DNA of 64,000 bases from Thiosocius sp963753845 (GTDB lineage: Bacteria; Pseudomonadota; Gammaproteobacteria; Chromatiales; Chromatiaceae). The notes beneath the pieces were generated by a model. That model was not told where the DNA came from. It ran no database searches and was given only the letters and a program-made list of their open reading frames with translations. Location: the NCBI GenBank assembly GCA_963753845.1, contig CAVWEI010000001.1, positions 310,001-374,000 of the forward strand, written 5' to 3'. Both the position numbers and the translations under genes were made by a program. Numbering within the stretch: position 1 is the first letter of the stretch; each line of letters opens with the position of its first letter. Positions 1 through 8,097 of the stretch are shown here, piece by piece.

Positions 1-35
1 CCCTTCAAAATCATCGAATAAACGAGCATTCGAAT

Positions 36-49
36 ATGGTGATTGTCAA
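36..49. promoter_or_regulatory. Degenerate FNR/DNR-like half site at left edge
   Basis: ATGGTGATTGTCAA has a clean right half (GTCAA) at the correct spacing but only 3 of 5 matches in the left half. It lies beyond the 3' end of the dnr gene, so it could only serve a gene to the left of the window. Weak. Confidence 0.2.
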
Positions 50-164
50 AACAGCTCCCGGTTTGGCAAGGACGCTTGTCACCCGCCACGAGCCGCGTAC
101 CGGATGCACAGGCGTCGACTGGCCGGCGGCCGGCAGTCTTGTTCTGAGCCGGGAGGTGTCCCCG

Positions 165-899
165 TCAGGGCATCGGTTTTTGTGGTGGGCAGGGGTGAAG
201 AAAGGTGTTTGCCAGGGAGTCTTCCGGCTGGGCGCACACATTGGCGATCTGTCTTAACCGGTCGCCGTCACTGATCTCAACCCGGCTGCCGTGTACCGCC
301 AGTATGCCCTGGTCGCTGAGCTGGCGGATGATGCGGGAGAAGGTCTCCGGCTGCACCGACAGGCGCGAGGCCAGGGTCTGCTTGGGGACCTGCAGGTCGA
401 ATGCAGTGCCCGCCGGCCGCGACTGGCCCAGCAGGTAGCCGGCCACCCGGCAGGTGGCGCTGCTCAGGCTCAGGTCGTCGATCTCGCGGATCAGCCCGCG
501 CAACCTCTGACTCATATCGCCCAACAGCATGAAACAGGTATCCACCGATTCGCGCAGCATGCGTGAGAAGTCCCTGGCGTCGATGCTGATCACTTCGACG
601 GGTTGCATGGCTTGGGCGCCGACAGGGTAGGTGGGGCGGTCAAGAAACATCAGCGCTTCGGCAAAGGTGCTGATCGGGGTCACGATCTCGATGACCTTTT
701 CGTTGCCGCTCGGCCCCAGGCGAAACAGTTTCACCTGCCCGCGCAGCAGCAAGTAGAAGCGCTCCGCCGGGTCGTTTTGCTGAAACAGCATCTCACCCTC
801 GTCGAGACGGACGCGTACCGCGTGTTGGGCCACGCGTTCCAGCTGGCCCTCGTCGAGGCTGGCAAACATGAAGCCCTTCTGCAGTTCGGTCTTCAGCAC
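165..899 (-). CDS. dnr: Crp/Fnr-family regulator, Dnr type (NO-responsive)
   Basis: A 244-residue regulator with an N-terminal cyclic-nucleotide-binding-type beta roll (about residues 10-120), a dimerisation helix and a C-terminal winged helix-turn-helix (about 168-212). The recognition helix carries E185, S188 and R189, the E-x-x-S-R pattern used by FNR and DNR to read TTGAT-N4-ATCAA. The only cysteines are at 122, 150, 222 and 237, so the FNR-type N-terminal iron-sulfur cluster ligands are absent. That favours the Dnr subgroup, which senses NO through haem. It starts at GTG (899) and is divergent from norC, with a matching box at 982-995. Its position beside nor genes supports a role as their activator. 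Confidence in family is high, in NO sensing moderate. Confidence 0.85.
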   Translation of the reverse strand: MLKTELQKGFMFASLDEGQLERVAQHAVRVRLDEGEMLFQQNDPAERFYLLLRGQVKLFRLGPSGNEKVIEIVTPISTFAEALMFLDRPTYPVGAQAMQPVEVISIDARDFSRMLRESVDTCFMLLGDMSQRLRGLIREIDDLSLSSATCRVAGYLLGQSRPAGTAFDLQVPKQTLASRLSVQPETFSRIIRQLSDQGILAVHGSRVEISDGDRLRQIANVCAQPEDSLANTFLHPCPPQKPMP

Positions 900-981
900 G
901 GAGTATGGCCGCCAATTATGTTGTTTGAGGGGCGCAATCTAATTCTCGCCAGTGGATCACGGGCAATTCCCGGGTGCAGTC

Positions 982-995
982 TTGACCAATATCAA
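982..995. promoter_or_regulatory. FNR/DNR box upstream of norC
   Basis: TTGACCAATATCAA differs from the TTGAT-N4-ATCAA consensus at one defined position. Its centre (988.5) plus 41.5 puts a class II start site near 1030, and a TCAAAT hexamer at 1018-1023 (4 of 6 to TATAAT) falls where the -10 should be. On the minus side no fitting -10 was found for dnr, so the box most likely serves norC. Confidence 0.8.
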
Positions 996-1058
996 GGTCG
1001 AAACGACCCGCTGATCTTCAAATGGCGCCACGTGGTCATATCAGCGGAGGTCCATATT

Positions 1059-1490
1059 ATGTCACAGGCTTTTACCAAGGCCATGGCACGCAACATCTTC
1101 TATGGTGGAAGCGTATTTTTCCTTTTGTTACTCGCGGCGCTCACCTTTGACACCCACATGGCCTGGCCGGAGCGCGACAACCACGCTGCGATCACCGAGT
1201 CGGTGTCCCAGGGCAAGGCCCTTTGGGAGGAAAACAACTGTATCGGCTGCCACAGCCTGCTGGGTGAGGGGGCCTACTACGCACCCGAACTGGGAAATGC
1301 CTTCAAGCGGCTCGGGGGCAAGGACGGCATCAAGGGCTTCATCATGAGCCGGCCGAAGGACGGGATTCCTGGCCGTCGCAGCATGCCGCAGTTCAATTTC
1401 TCGCCCGAAGAACTCGACGCCCTCGCTGATTTCCTGGAGTACGTGTCCGGGATCAATACGGCGAACTGGCCGCCAAACATCCAGGGCTAA
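1059..1490 (+). CDS. norC: Nitric oxide reductase subunit C (cytochrome c)
   Basis: A 143-residue membrane-anchored c-type cytochrome that passes electrons to NorB. One transmembrane anchor spans about residues 12-30, the haem-binding CIGCH motif is at 61-65 and the likely axial methionine is M109 in a SMPQF context. Length is typical for NorC. The reading frame is open far upstream, but ATG at 1059 is chosen because CGGAGG lies just ahead of it and because the predicted FNR/DNR-dependent start site is near 1030. norB follows after 14 bases. Presence of NorC marks the enzyme as the cytochrome c-dependent type (cNor), not the quinol-dependent single-subunit type. Confidence 0.95.
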   Translation: MSQAFTKAMARNIFYGGSVFFLLLLAALTFDTHMAWPERDNHAAITESVSQGKALWEENNCIGCHSLLGEGAYYAPELGNAFKRLGGKDGIKGFIMSRPKDGIPGRRSMPQFNFSPEELDALADFLEYVSGINTANWPPNIQG

Positions 1491-1504
1491 GGAGTATTTA
1501 AGTC

Positions 1505-2914
1505 ATGCAATACAAGTCACAATCGGTAGCCAAGCCTTATTTCATCGCGGCCATCGGCCTGTTCGTCGGACAGATACTGTTCGGTCTGATCATGGGCCTG
1601 CAATATGTCGTCGGGGATTTCATGTTTCCCGAGATCCCCTTCAACGTGGCCCGTATGGTCCATACCAACCTGCTGATCGTCTGGTTGCTGTTCGGCTTCA
1701 TGGGCGCCACCTACTACCTGGTGCCGGAAGAGGCCGAGCGGGAACTTTTCAGCCCCCTGCTGGCTCACCTGATGTTTTGGATCTTCCTGATCGCGGGTGC
1801 GCTGACCGTACTGGGTTATCTGCTGGTCCCTTATGCGGCCCTGGCGGAGATGACGCGGAACGAGTTGCTGCCGACCATGGGGCGCGAGTTCCTGGAACAG
1901 CCGACGATCACCAAGCTGGGTATCGTGGTGGTCGCGCTGGCGTTCCTTTTCAATATCGGGATGACCATCCTGAAAGGGCGTAAGACCGCGATCAGCCTGG
2001 TGCTGCTGATCGGCCTGGTCGGCCTGGCGGTATTCTTCCTGTTCGCCTTCTACAACCCGGACAACCTGGCCAAGGACAAGTATTACTGGTGGTTCGTTGT
2101 TCACCTTTGGGTAGAGGGTGTGTGGGAACTGATCCTCGGCGCAATCCTCGCATTCGTGCTGATCAAGACCACCGGCGTGGACCGCGAGGTTATCGAGAAA
2201 TGGCTGTACGTGATCATCGCCATGGCCCTGATCACCGGGCTCGTCGGTACCGGTCACCACTTCTACTGGATCGGTACACCGGAATACTGGCAGTGGTGGG
2301 GTTCCATCTTCTCGGCCCTGGAGCCAATTCCGTTCTTCATGATGACGGTGTTCGCGTTCAACATGGTCAACCGTCGTCGTCGCAACCATCCGAACAAGGC
2401 AGCCGTTCTTTGGGCGATGGGTACCGCGGTGATGGCGTTTCTCGGTGCGGGTGTCTGGGGCTTCATGCACACGCTGGCGCCGGTCAACTATTACACCCAT
2501 GGCACCCAGATCACGGCGGCACACGGCCACATGGCCTTCTACGGCGCTTACGTGATGATCGTGCTGACCATGATCTCCTACGCGATGCCGATGCTGCGTG
2601 GTCGTGAGGCCGCACCGAGTGTCCGGTCGCAGGTACTGGAGATGTGGTCATTCTGGTTGATGACGGTGTCCATGGTGTTCATCACGCTGTTCCTGACCGG
2701 GGCCGGGATTCTGCAGGTGTATCTGCAACGTTTCAGCGACAACCCGTTGCCATTCATGGTGGCCCAGGACAAGGTTGAGTTGTTCTACTGGATGCGCGAG
2801 GTGGCGGGTGTTGTGTTCCTGATCGGCCTGATCGTCTACATCGCAAGCTTCTTCGTCGGAAGTCGTGATCCGGAACCCGTAGCCGGAGCGGTCGAACCGG
2901 CCGCTGCTGCCTGA
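1505..2914 (+). CDS. norB: Nitric oxide reductase subunit B (haem b3/FeB catalytic subunit)
   Basis: A 469-residue polytopic membrane protein of the haem-copper oxidase superfamily, which reduces two NO to N2O at a haem b3-FeB centre. The chain is almost entirely hydrophobic helices. Characteristic stretches are visible: an early histidine in VHTNLLIVW (low-spin haem ligand context), WFVVHLWVEGVWE (FeB-ligand histidine with the conserved glutamate) and TGHHFYWIG with a His pair. No N-terminal quinol-oxidase extension is present. It sits 14 bases after norC, and its stop codon lies inside the first of two tandem hairpins that end the norCB segment. Confidence 0.96.
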   Translation: MQYKSQSVAKPYFIAAIGLFVGQILFGLIMGLQYVVGDFMFPEIPFNVARMVHTNLLIVWLLFGFMGATYYLVPEEAERELFSPLLAHLMFWIFLIAGALTVLGYLLVPYAALAEMTRNELLPTMGREFLEQPTITKLGIVVVALAFLFNIGMTILKGRKTAISLVLLIGLVGLAVFFLFAFYNPDNLAKDKYYWWFVVHLWVEGVWELILGAILAFVLIKTTGVDREVIEKWLYVIIAMALITGLVGTGHHFYWIGTPEYWQWWGSIFSALEPIPFFMMTVFAFNMVNRRRRNHPNKAAVLWAMGTAVMAFLGAGVWGFMHTLAPVNYYTHGTQITAAHGHMAFYGAYVMIVLTMISYAMPMLRGREAAPSVRSQVLEMWSFWLMTVSMVFITLFLTGAGILQVYLQRFSDNPLPFMVAQDKVELFYWMREVAGVVFLIGLIVYIASFFVGSRDPEPVAGAVEPAAAA

Positions 2915-2945
2915 CGGCAGACCGTCAGAGCACAGGGATGTGCTC
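2911..2945 (+). other. Two tandem perfect hairpins at the norB 3' end
   Basis: CTGACGG (2911-2917) pairs with CCGTCAG (2922-2928) around a CAGA loop, and GAGCACA (2928-2934) pairs with TGTGCTC (2939-2945) around GGGA. Both 7-bp stems are perfect and share one base. The first includes the norB stop codon. No U-tract follows, so this looks more like an mRNA 3'-end stabiliser or processing boundary between norCB and norEF than an intrinsic terminator. Confidence 0.6.
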
Positions 2946-3010
2946 AGTATCGAACGGGGGGTATTTTCCTCCAGAGTCTGTAACCGGTCCTTAGTGGTCG
3001 CCAGCCGAGC

Positions 3011-3691
3011 ATGAGCAATGCGAAGCTGGCAATTTTTTTACCGTTCGTGGAGTCTGCACGGGTCGTATTGATGAATGAGAAGGAAACCATCGTCGGGGAT
3101 ACGGCGTCTGCCGGCGCGGCAGCACCCGACGCCCCGGTACGGTATCCGCCCGGCGATCTTGCCATCTGGATCTTCATCCTCGCCGAACTGCTCGTATTCG
3201 GGGTCTTCTTTTCGTCCTACGCATTCACCAGGATGAACCATGTCGAACTGTTTAACCAATATCAGGCAACCCTGGATCGCGACGCCGCACTGATCAACAC
3301 ACTCGCATTGCTGACCTCCAGTTATTTCGTGATTCGTGGCGTGGTCGCGGCGCGCGAGGGCAACAATCGCCTGTGCGCGCGCTGGATCTGGGGCGCGGTC
3401 GCTATGGGTGGCGTGTTCCTGGTGGTGAAGTCCGCGGAGTACTCCCACCACATCGGTGCCGGCATCAGCCTGAGCACCAACGAGTTTTATATGTTTTACC
3501 TGTCTCTGACCTTTTTTCACTTCATGCACGTGATACTCGGCATGGTAATTCTGGCCGCGGTCGCAGTGAAGGCGGGCCGGGGCGGCTACAGCCGGGAAGA
3601 CCACGTCGGGGTAGAGACGGGCGCCAGTTACTGGCACATGGTCGACCTGGTCTGGCTGATACTGTTTCCGCTCGTGTACGTGATGCGATGA
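3011..3691 (+). CDS. norE: NorE, cytochrome c oxidase subunit III-like protein
   Basis: A 226-residue membrane protein of the cytochrome oxidase subunit III family with about five hydrophobic helices. NorE-type proteins accompany NO reductase and are needed for full activity in several denitrifiers, although their biochemical role is unsettled. The start is uncertain: ATG 3011 gives the length listed, while ATG 3071 gives a 206-residue form beginning directly at the usual hydrophilic N-terminus; neither has a convincing Shine-Dalgarno. The stop overlaps the norF start (ATGA at 3688-3691), indicating translational coupling. Confidence 0.88.
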   Translation: MSNAKLAIFLPFVESARVVLMNEKETIVGDTASAGAAAPDAPVRYPPGDLAIWIFILAELLVFGVFFSSYAFTRMNHVELFNQYQATLDRDAALINTLALLTSSYFVIRGVVAAREGNNRLCARWIWGAVAMGGVFLVVKSAEYSHHIGAGISLSTNEFYMFYLSLTFFHFMHVILGMVILAAVAVKAGRGGYSREDHVGVETGASYWHMVDLVWLILFPLVYVMR

Positions 3692-3975
3692 GCACGACAG
3701 AGCCGACCAGACGACTGATACGACCTTGCACCCTGGTCTATGCCGTCCTTGTACTGCTGACTGCGGCCACCTGGGCTATCGGTCGCCTGGGACTCAACGG
3801 TCTCGGGGTGGCGATGTTGGTGCTCGCGTTTGCACTGTTCAAGGGGCACCTGATCGGTGACTGGTTCATGGGCCTGCGCGGTGTGCGCGGTATCTGGCGC
3901 TGGGTGATCGCGATCTGGCTGATGTTCTGCGGCGGCCTGATTTCATTCGCCTTCATTTTGAGCTATCGAAGCTAA
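3688..3975 (+). CDS. norF: NorF-like small membrane protein (cytochrome oxidase subunit IV type)
   Basis: A 95-residue protein with three hydrophobic segments, matching the small prokaryotic cytochrome oxidase subunit IV/NorF class in size and topology. ATG at 3688 overlaps the norE stop by four bases (ATGA), which decides the start even though the frame is open further upstream. It probably acts with NorE as an accessory pair in the membrane. The next gene, norQ, starts four bases after its stop. Confidence 0.8.
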   Translation: MSTTEPTRRLIRPCTLVYAVLVLLTAATWAIGRLGLNGLGVAMLVLAFALFKGHLIGDWFMGLRGVRGIWRWVIAIWLMFCGGLISFAFILSYRS

Positions 3976-3979
3976 GCTT

Positions 3980-4792
3980 ATGGATATGCAAACCGTTACC
4001 GAAACATCTGAACACGACGAGCTGCCTTTCTACCGCCCGCAGGGCAACGAGATGGCACTGTTCGAGCATGCGTGGCGTAATCAGCTGCCGGTCCTGATCA
4101 AGGGCCCGACCGGTTGCGGCAAGACCCGTTTCATCCAGCATATGGCGGCGCGCCTGGGAAGGCCCCTGTACACAGTGGCCTGTCACGACGACCTGACTGC
4201 CGCCGACCTGGTCGGCCGGCACCTGATCGGGGAGCAGGGCACCTACTGGTGCGATGGCCCCCTGACGCGGGCGGTGCGAGAGGGGGCGATCTGCTATCTC
4301 GATGAGGTGGTCGAGGCGCGCAAGGATACGACCGTGGTGCTGCATCCGCTTACCGACGACCGCCGTATCCTGCCGTTGGAGCGCACCGGTGAGACACTGA
4401 AGGCGCCCCCCGGTTTCATGCTGGTGGTCTCGTACAATCCCGGTTACCAGAACCTGCTCAAGGGTATGAAGCCATCCACTCGGCAGCGTTTTCTCGCCAT
4501 GAGCTTTCATTTTCCCAACCCGGAGCTGGAGCTGGAAGTGCTGCTGGGCGAGACGACGATCGATCCTGAAATGGGCCGTCGGCTGATCGGTCTCGCCAAT
4601 GCACTGCGCGCGCTCAAGGACCATGATCTGGAGGAGGCCGCCTCGACCCGTCTGCTGGTCTATGCCGCCACCCTGATAAAGGAAGGCTTCGATGTGCGGG
4701 AGGCCTGTCGCGCGGCACTGGTGGAGCCGCTGAGCGATGATGACGAAACCCTGGCTGCCCTGATGGAGGTCGTCGATGCGACCCTCGGCTGA
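3980..4792 (+). CDS. norQ: NorQ/CbbQ-type MoxR AAA+ ATPase
   Basis: A 270-residue AAA+ ATPase of the MoxR/CbbQ/NorQ group, which works with a VWA-domain partner (NorD) to insert or activate the FeB centre of NO reductase. Walker A is GPTGCGKT at residues 42-49 and Walker B is ICYLDEV at about 104-110; a sensor-1 context (VVSYNPGYQ) follows. Length matches NorQ. Its 3' end overlaps the following small membrane-protein gene by 17 bases, so it belongs to one coupled operon with norD further downstream. Confidence 0.93.
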   Translation: MDMQTVTETSEHDELPFYRPQGNEMALFEHAWRNQLPVLIKGPTGCGKTRFIQHMAARLGRPLYTVACHDDLTAADLVGRHLIGEQGTYWCDGPLTRAVREGAICYLDEVVEARKDTTVVLHPLTDDRRILPLERTGETLKAPPGFMLVVSYNPGYQNLLKGMKPSTRQRFLAMSFHFPNPELELEVLLGETTIDPEMGRRLIGLANALRALKDHDLEEAASTRLLVYAATLIKEGFDVREACRAALVEPLSDDDETLAALMEVVDATLG

Positions 4793-5183
4793 ACTCCCCG
4801 AGGGCTCGGGTCTGGCGACCGCCGCGGAAAGCCTCTATCTGGTAAATCTGCTGGTCGCCCCCGGGCTGGGTTTTCTGCTGCTGCTGTGGTTGTGGCGCCG
4901 ATCGCGGGCCGATGCGCCGCCGCTGGCCGCCGCGCACCTGGCGCAGACGATATCCGGCAGCGTCTGGGCGGGCGTCCTGCTGGTGATCGCCAACGGGCTC
5001 ATCCTGATCCTGGGTGGTTACGACGGACCGAACGTGTGGGCGGTCGTGATTACCTATTTCACCATGTGTCACTCGATGTTCATCTTTTTCGGCGCCTATG
5101 GGCTGGCCAAGGCGATGGCAGGGCAGTGCTGGCGTTTCCCCCTGGTCGGCCGGGCCTTACCAGCGGGCTGCGGCGGAAACTGA
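4776..5183 (+). CDS. Unknown small membrane protein between norQ and norD
   Basis: A 135-residue protein that I do not recognise. It has about three hydrophobic segments (roughly residues 20-40, 55-80 and 85-110), with a basic loop after the first (RRSRADAPP). No metal or haem motif is evident. It overlaps the end of norQ by 17 bases and ends three bases before the polyferredoxin gene, so it is clearly part of the nor operon. A role as a membrane partner of the polyferredoxin or of NorQ-NorD is only an inference. Confidence 0.65.
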   Translation: MRPSAELPEGSGLATAAESLYLVNLLVAPGLGFLLLLWLWRRSRADAPPLAAAHLAQTISGSVWAGVLLVIANGLILILGGYDGPNVWAVVITYFTMCHSMFIFFGAYGLAKAMAGQCWRFPLVGRALPAGCGGN

Positions 5184-5186
5184 TCC

Positions 5187-6179
5187 GTGGCCGCAACCGG
5201 ACTGCAGCGGTGCCGACTGGCCTTCCAGGCCGGCTTCTTCCTGCTGTTCGTGCTGGCACCGCCGCTGGATATCCTGCGCATCGATCTGACCCGCGGGCAC
5301 GCCATCCTGCTGGGGATGGACTGGACCCTGGGCATCGATGGCCTGCTGGCGGGAGAAAAGAGCCCCTTCGAGGCCGCGGTCAACCTGATCTGGCGGGGCT
5401 TCATCCCGCTGTTTGGCGGGGCGGCCGTGTTTCTGTGGCTGGCCTGGCGATACGGCCGCCTTTACTGCGGCTGGTTGTGCCCTCATTTCTCCGTGGTCGA
5501 GGCGATCAACAAGCTGATGCGTCGCGCCAGCGGCAGGCCCAGCATCTGGGAGCGCCGGCCCCTGCCCGAGCTGCAGCCGGATGGCACCAGCCTGGTACTG
5601 AATGCCTGGTACTGGCTGCCGACCCTGTTGGCGGTCTTCGGCTTCGCCTTTCTTTGGGCCGTGGTGCTTCTGACCTATTTGCTTCCACCGGCCGAGATCT
5701 ACGGCAATTTGTTTCGTGGTGAACTGACGCTTCGCCAGTCGTTGTTCATCGGGGCCGCAACCGCGGCCCTGAGCATCGAATTCCTGCTGGCGCGCCATCT
5801 GTTCTGCCGTTTCGGCTGTGCGGTCGGCCTGTTCCAGAGCCTGAGCTGGATGGCCAACGACCGTGCCATGGTGGTCGGTTTCGACACGGCGCGCGCTGGC
5901 AACTGCCAGGATTGCAACAACGCCTGTGACAACGCCTGTCCGATGCGGCTCAAGCCGCGCACCCTCAAACGTAAGATGTTCACCTGCACCGAGTGCGCAC
6001 AATGCATCTCCGCCTGCACCCAGGTGCAAGGCGGCGAGCCCGCACAGAGCCTGCTGCGCTGGGTGGAAGGCCAACAGGCAATCGCGGTGGTCAGCGGCCG
6101 GCCGGCAAGGCCGAAGGCCGGAGCCGGGGTGAAAAAGGCAAGGCTGGCAACGGCCGGGTCGCCCTCGGGAGGTGGCTGA
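5187..6179 (+). CDS. Membrane polyferredoxin (NapH/NosR/CcoG-like) in the nor operon
   Basis: A 330-residue membrane iron-sulfur protein. Several hydrophobic helices carry two cytoplasm-facing cysteine pairs typical of the NapH/NosR C-terminal module (YCGWLCP and FCRFGCAVG), followed by a soluble region with two [4Fe-4S] motifs (CQDCNNACDNACP and CTECAQCISAC). A lysine- and alanine-rich tail ends the protein. The start is GTG at 5187; its stop abuts the norD ATG with no gap. Such proteins move electrons across or along the membrane; CcoG is known to reduce metal for cbb3 oxidase assembly. Within a nor operon it could supply electrons or reduced iron for FeB assembly, which is inference. Confidence 0.82.
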   Translation: MAATGLQRCRLAFQAGFFLLFVLAPPLDILRIDLTRGHAILLGMDWTLGIDGLLAGEKSPFEAAVNLIWRGFIPLFGGAAVFLWLAWRYGRLYCGWLCPHFSVVEAINKLMRRASGRPSIWERRPLPELQPDGTSLVLNAWYWLPTLLAVFGFAFLWAVVLLTYLLPPAEIYGNLFRGELTLRQSLFIGAATAALSIEFLLARHLFCRFGCAVGLFQSLSWMANDRAMVVGFDTARAGNCQDCNNACDNACPMRLKPRTLKRKMFTCTECAQCISACTQVQGGEPAQSLLRWVEGQQAIAVVSGRPARPKAGAGVKKARLATAGSPSGGG

Positions 6180-8012
6180 ATGGAAGAGCAGGTTGGCGCG
6201 TTCTGGCACCGCCTGGTCACCCGCCTCGCGGATACCAGTTATCCCAAAGAGGCAGTCAGGCTGTCGGAAGTCGATCGTACCGTCGGCCTGATGTTCCGCG
6301 CCCTGGGCGGTGACGGCGGCCTGCAGGTCACCAGTACCGACCAGATCGAAAACCGTGCGCGCCGAACCTGGCTGCAGCGTCTCGCCGGCAGTCAGCGCAA
6401 GGTCTCTCTGGCCTGGCGTGATGAAAGTTACCTGCGCCTGCCGCCACAGATCGACTGGCTGCCCGAGCGTGCGCTGAATCGCGAACTCTATCTCTGGCTC
6501 GCGGCGATGGCGGTATCCGCGGAACGGCCGGGCAAAGACTGGTTCGTCGACAATCAGCGTCGTACCCGCTCTACGCTGACGCGCTTCCCCGGGATGTTGG
6601 CACGCTATCGAAGACTGGTGGCCGCGCATCTGGCGACGCGGCCGTCGCCTGAATCACTGTCTGCAGCCGAGGCCGCGGCGGAATGCGCTGTACGTGCCGC
6701 CTTGCACGACCCCTGCAGCATCGATGGCCTGCCGCAGACGAAACGTCCGCCGGCACCCGTGCCACTGTGGCTGCACCCGCAGCCGCCGATCGCGCCGTCC
6801 ACGGTCAGCGCGCCCGATACGGATCCCGCCGGGGCCCCGGGGGACGAAAAGCGGCGTGAACTCGAACAGTTGAGGCGCCAGGCGGAACGGGTGAAGAGCC
6901 CCGAGAGTGACCGCGGCCTGATCACGGTGCGCATGGAAAACATCTTCACCTGGGGCGAGTTCGTCAACGTGGATCGCGGTTCCGAGGACGAGGAGGATCT
7001 GGACCGCGCCGAATCCATCGCGCGTGACCTCGATCGCCTGGCGGTGAGCCGTGACACCAAACGTGCCTCTGCCACGCTCAAGTTCGATCTCGATCTGCCC
7101 GCAGAGTCCGAGGACGACCTGGTGATCGGCGAGGGAATCCACCTGCCGGAGTGGGACTGGAGGCGCCAGCGCCTGATCCCCGACCATTGCCGGGTCGTGC
7201 CGATGATGTCGGCCGATGCACCGCCGCAGCCCCTGCCCGAACGCCTGGGCCGTACCGCGCGCCGGCTGCGCAACCAGTTCCAGGCACTGGCGCCGGCGCG
7301 CACATGGCACCGCGCCCAGCCGGATGGCCAGGAGATCGATATCGACGCCTACCTGCGTTTTGCCGCCGATCGCAAGGCAGGGTGTGCCAGCGGTGGCGAT
7401 GCGCTGTACCGCGACATGCGCAGCGGCGCGCGTGATCTGGCCTGCCTGCTGATGGCCGACCTGTCGCTGTCGACCGATACCTGGGTGAATGATCATCATC
7501 GCGTCATCGATGTCATCCGCGACAGCCTGTTTCTGTTCGGCGAGGCCCTGGATGCGACCGGCGACCGGTTTGGCATCTACGGGTTTTCCTCGCGTAAACG
7601 CGACCCGGTGCGCGTGCATACACTCAAGTCTTTCGAGGAGCCTTATGGCGGCGAGGTGCGCGGGCGCATCCAGGCCATCAAGCCGGGCTATTACACGCGC
7701 ATGGGGGCGGCGGTCCGGCATGGCTCGGACCTGCTGGCCGAGCAGCCCGCCGGTCGGCGTCTGTTGCTGCTGCTGACCGATGGGAAACCGAACGACCTGG
7801 ACCAGTACGAGGGGCGATACGGTATCGAGGACACGCGCCAGGCGGTGCTGGCAGCGCGCAGGCTGGGCCTGCAGCCGTTCTGTGTGACCATCGACGAGAA
7901 GGGCAACGACTATTTGCCGCACCTGTTCGGTAGCGCCGGCTATGTCGTCATCCACGATCCCTCCGACCTGCCCAAGCAGCTGCCACTGCTGTATGCCCAG
8001 CTGACCGCCTGA
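6180..8012 (+). CDS. norD: NorD, VWA-domain NO reductase activation protein
   Basis: A 610-residue protein with a C-terminal von Willebrand A domain. The metal-dependent adhesion site is visible as D427-x-S429-x-S431, with a later TDGKPND stretch. The middle is acidic and charged (about residues 220-330). NorD partners with the NorQ ATPase in activating NorB. In many bacteria norQ and norD are adjacent; here two genes for a membrane protein and a polyferredoxin sit between them with zero or negative spacing. The start ATG directly follows the upstream stop (TGAATG). Confidence 0.92.
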   Translation: MEEQVGAFWHRLVTRLADTSYPKEAVRLSEVDRTVGLMFRALGGDGGLQVTSTDQIENRARRTWLQRLAGSQRKVSLAWRDESYLRLPPQIDWLPERALNRELYLWLAAMAVSAERPGKDWFVDNQRRTRSTLTRFPGMLARYRRLVAAHLATRPSPESLSAAEAAAECAVRAALHDPCSIDGLPQTKRPPAPVPLWLHPQPPIAPSTVSAPDTDPAGAPGDEKRRELEQLRRQAERVKSPESDRGLITVRMENIFTWGEFVNVDRGSEDEEDLDRAESIARDLDRLAVSRDTKRASATLKFDLDLPAESEDDLVIGEGIHLPEWDWRRQRLIPDHCRVVPMMSADAPPQPLPERLGRTARRLRNQFQALAPARTWHRAQPDGQEIDIDAYLRFAADRKAGCASGGDALYRDMRSGARDLACLLMADLSLSTDTWVNDHHRVIDVIRDSLFLFGEALDATGDRFGIYGFSSRKRDPVRVHTLKSFEEPYGGEVRGRIQAIKPGYYTRMGAAVRHGSDLLAEQPAGRRLLLLLTDGKPNDLDQYEGRYGIEDTRQAVLAARRLGLQPFCVTIDEKGNDYLPHLFGSAGYVVIHDPSDLPKQLPLLYAQLTA

Positions 8013-8060
8013 GCCCTCCCGAAGACTGGGCATTCGCATGCCCGGCGCGTGGGATTTGAT

Positions 8061-8074
8061 TTGATTATTGTCAA
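8061..8074. promoter_or_regulatory. FNR/DNR box upstream of nnrS
   Basis: TTGATTATTGTCAA is a near-perfect match to TTGAT-N4-ATCAA. Its centre (8067.5) plus 41.5 predicts transcription starting near 8109, one base ahead of the ATG at 8110. The box also overlaps a TTG codon at 8068 that would otherwise lengthen the nnrS reading frame, arguing against that start. Confidence 0.8.
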
Positions 8075-8097
8075 GGCTGGAGGCGTGCGGACTCAGC

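Noticed and set aside
603..1058. Upstream extension of norC over the dnr gene
   Set aside because: It is antisense to dnr, lacks a ribosome site, and the regulatory box lies inside it; ATG 1059 has CGGAGG.
1517..2530. A 337-codon minus-strand open frame across norB
   Set aside because: Shadow of norB; composition rich in His, Gln and Asp with no known motif.
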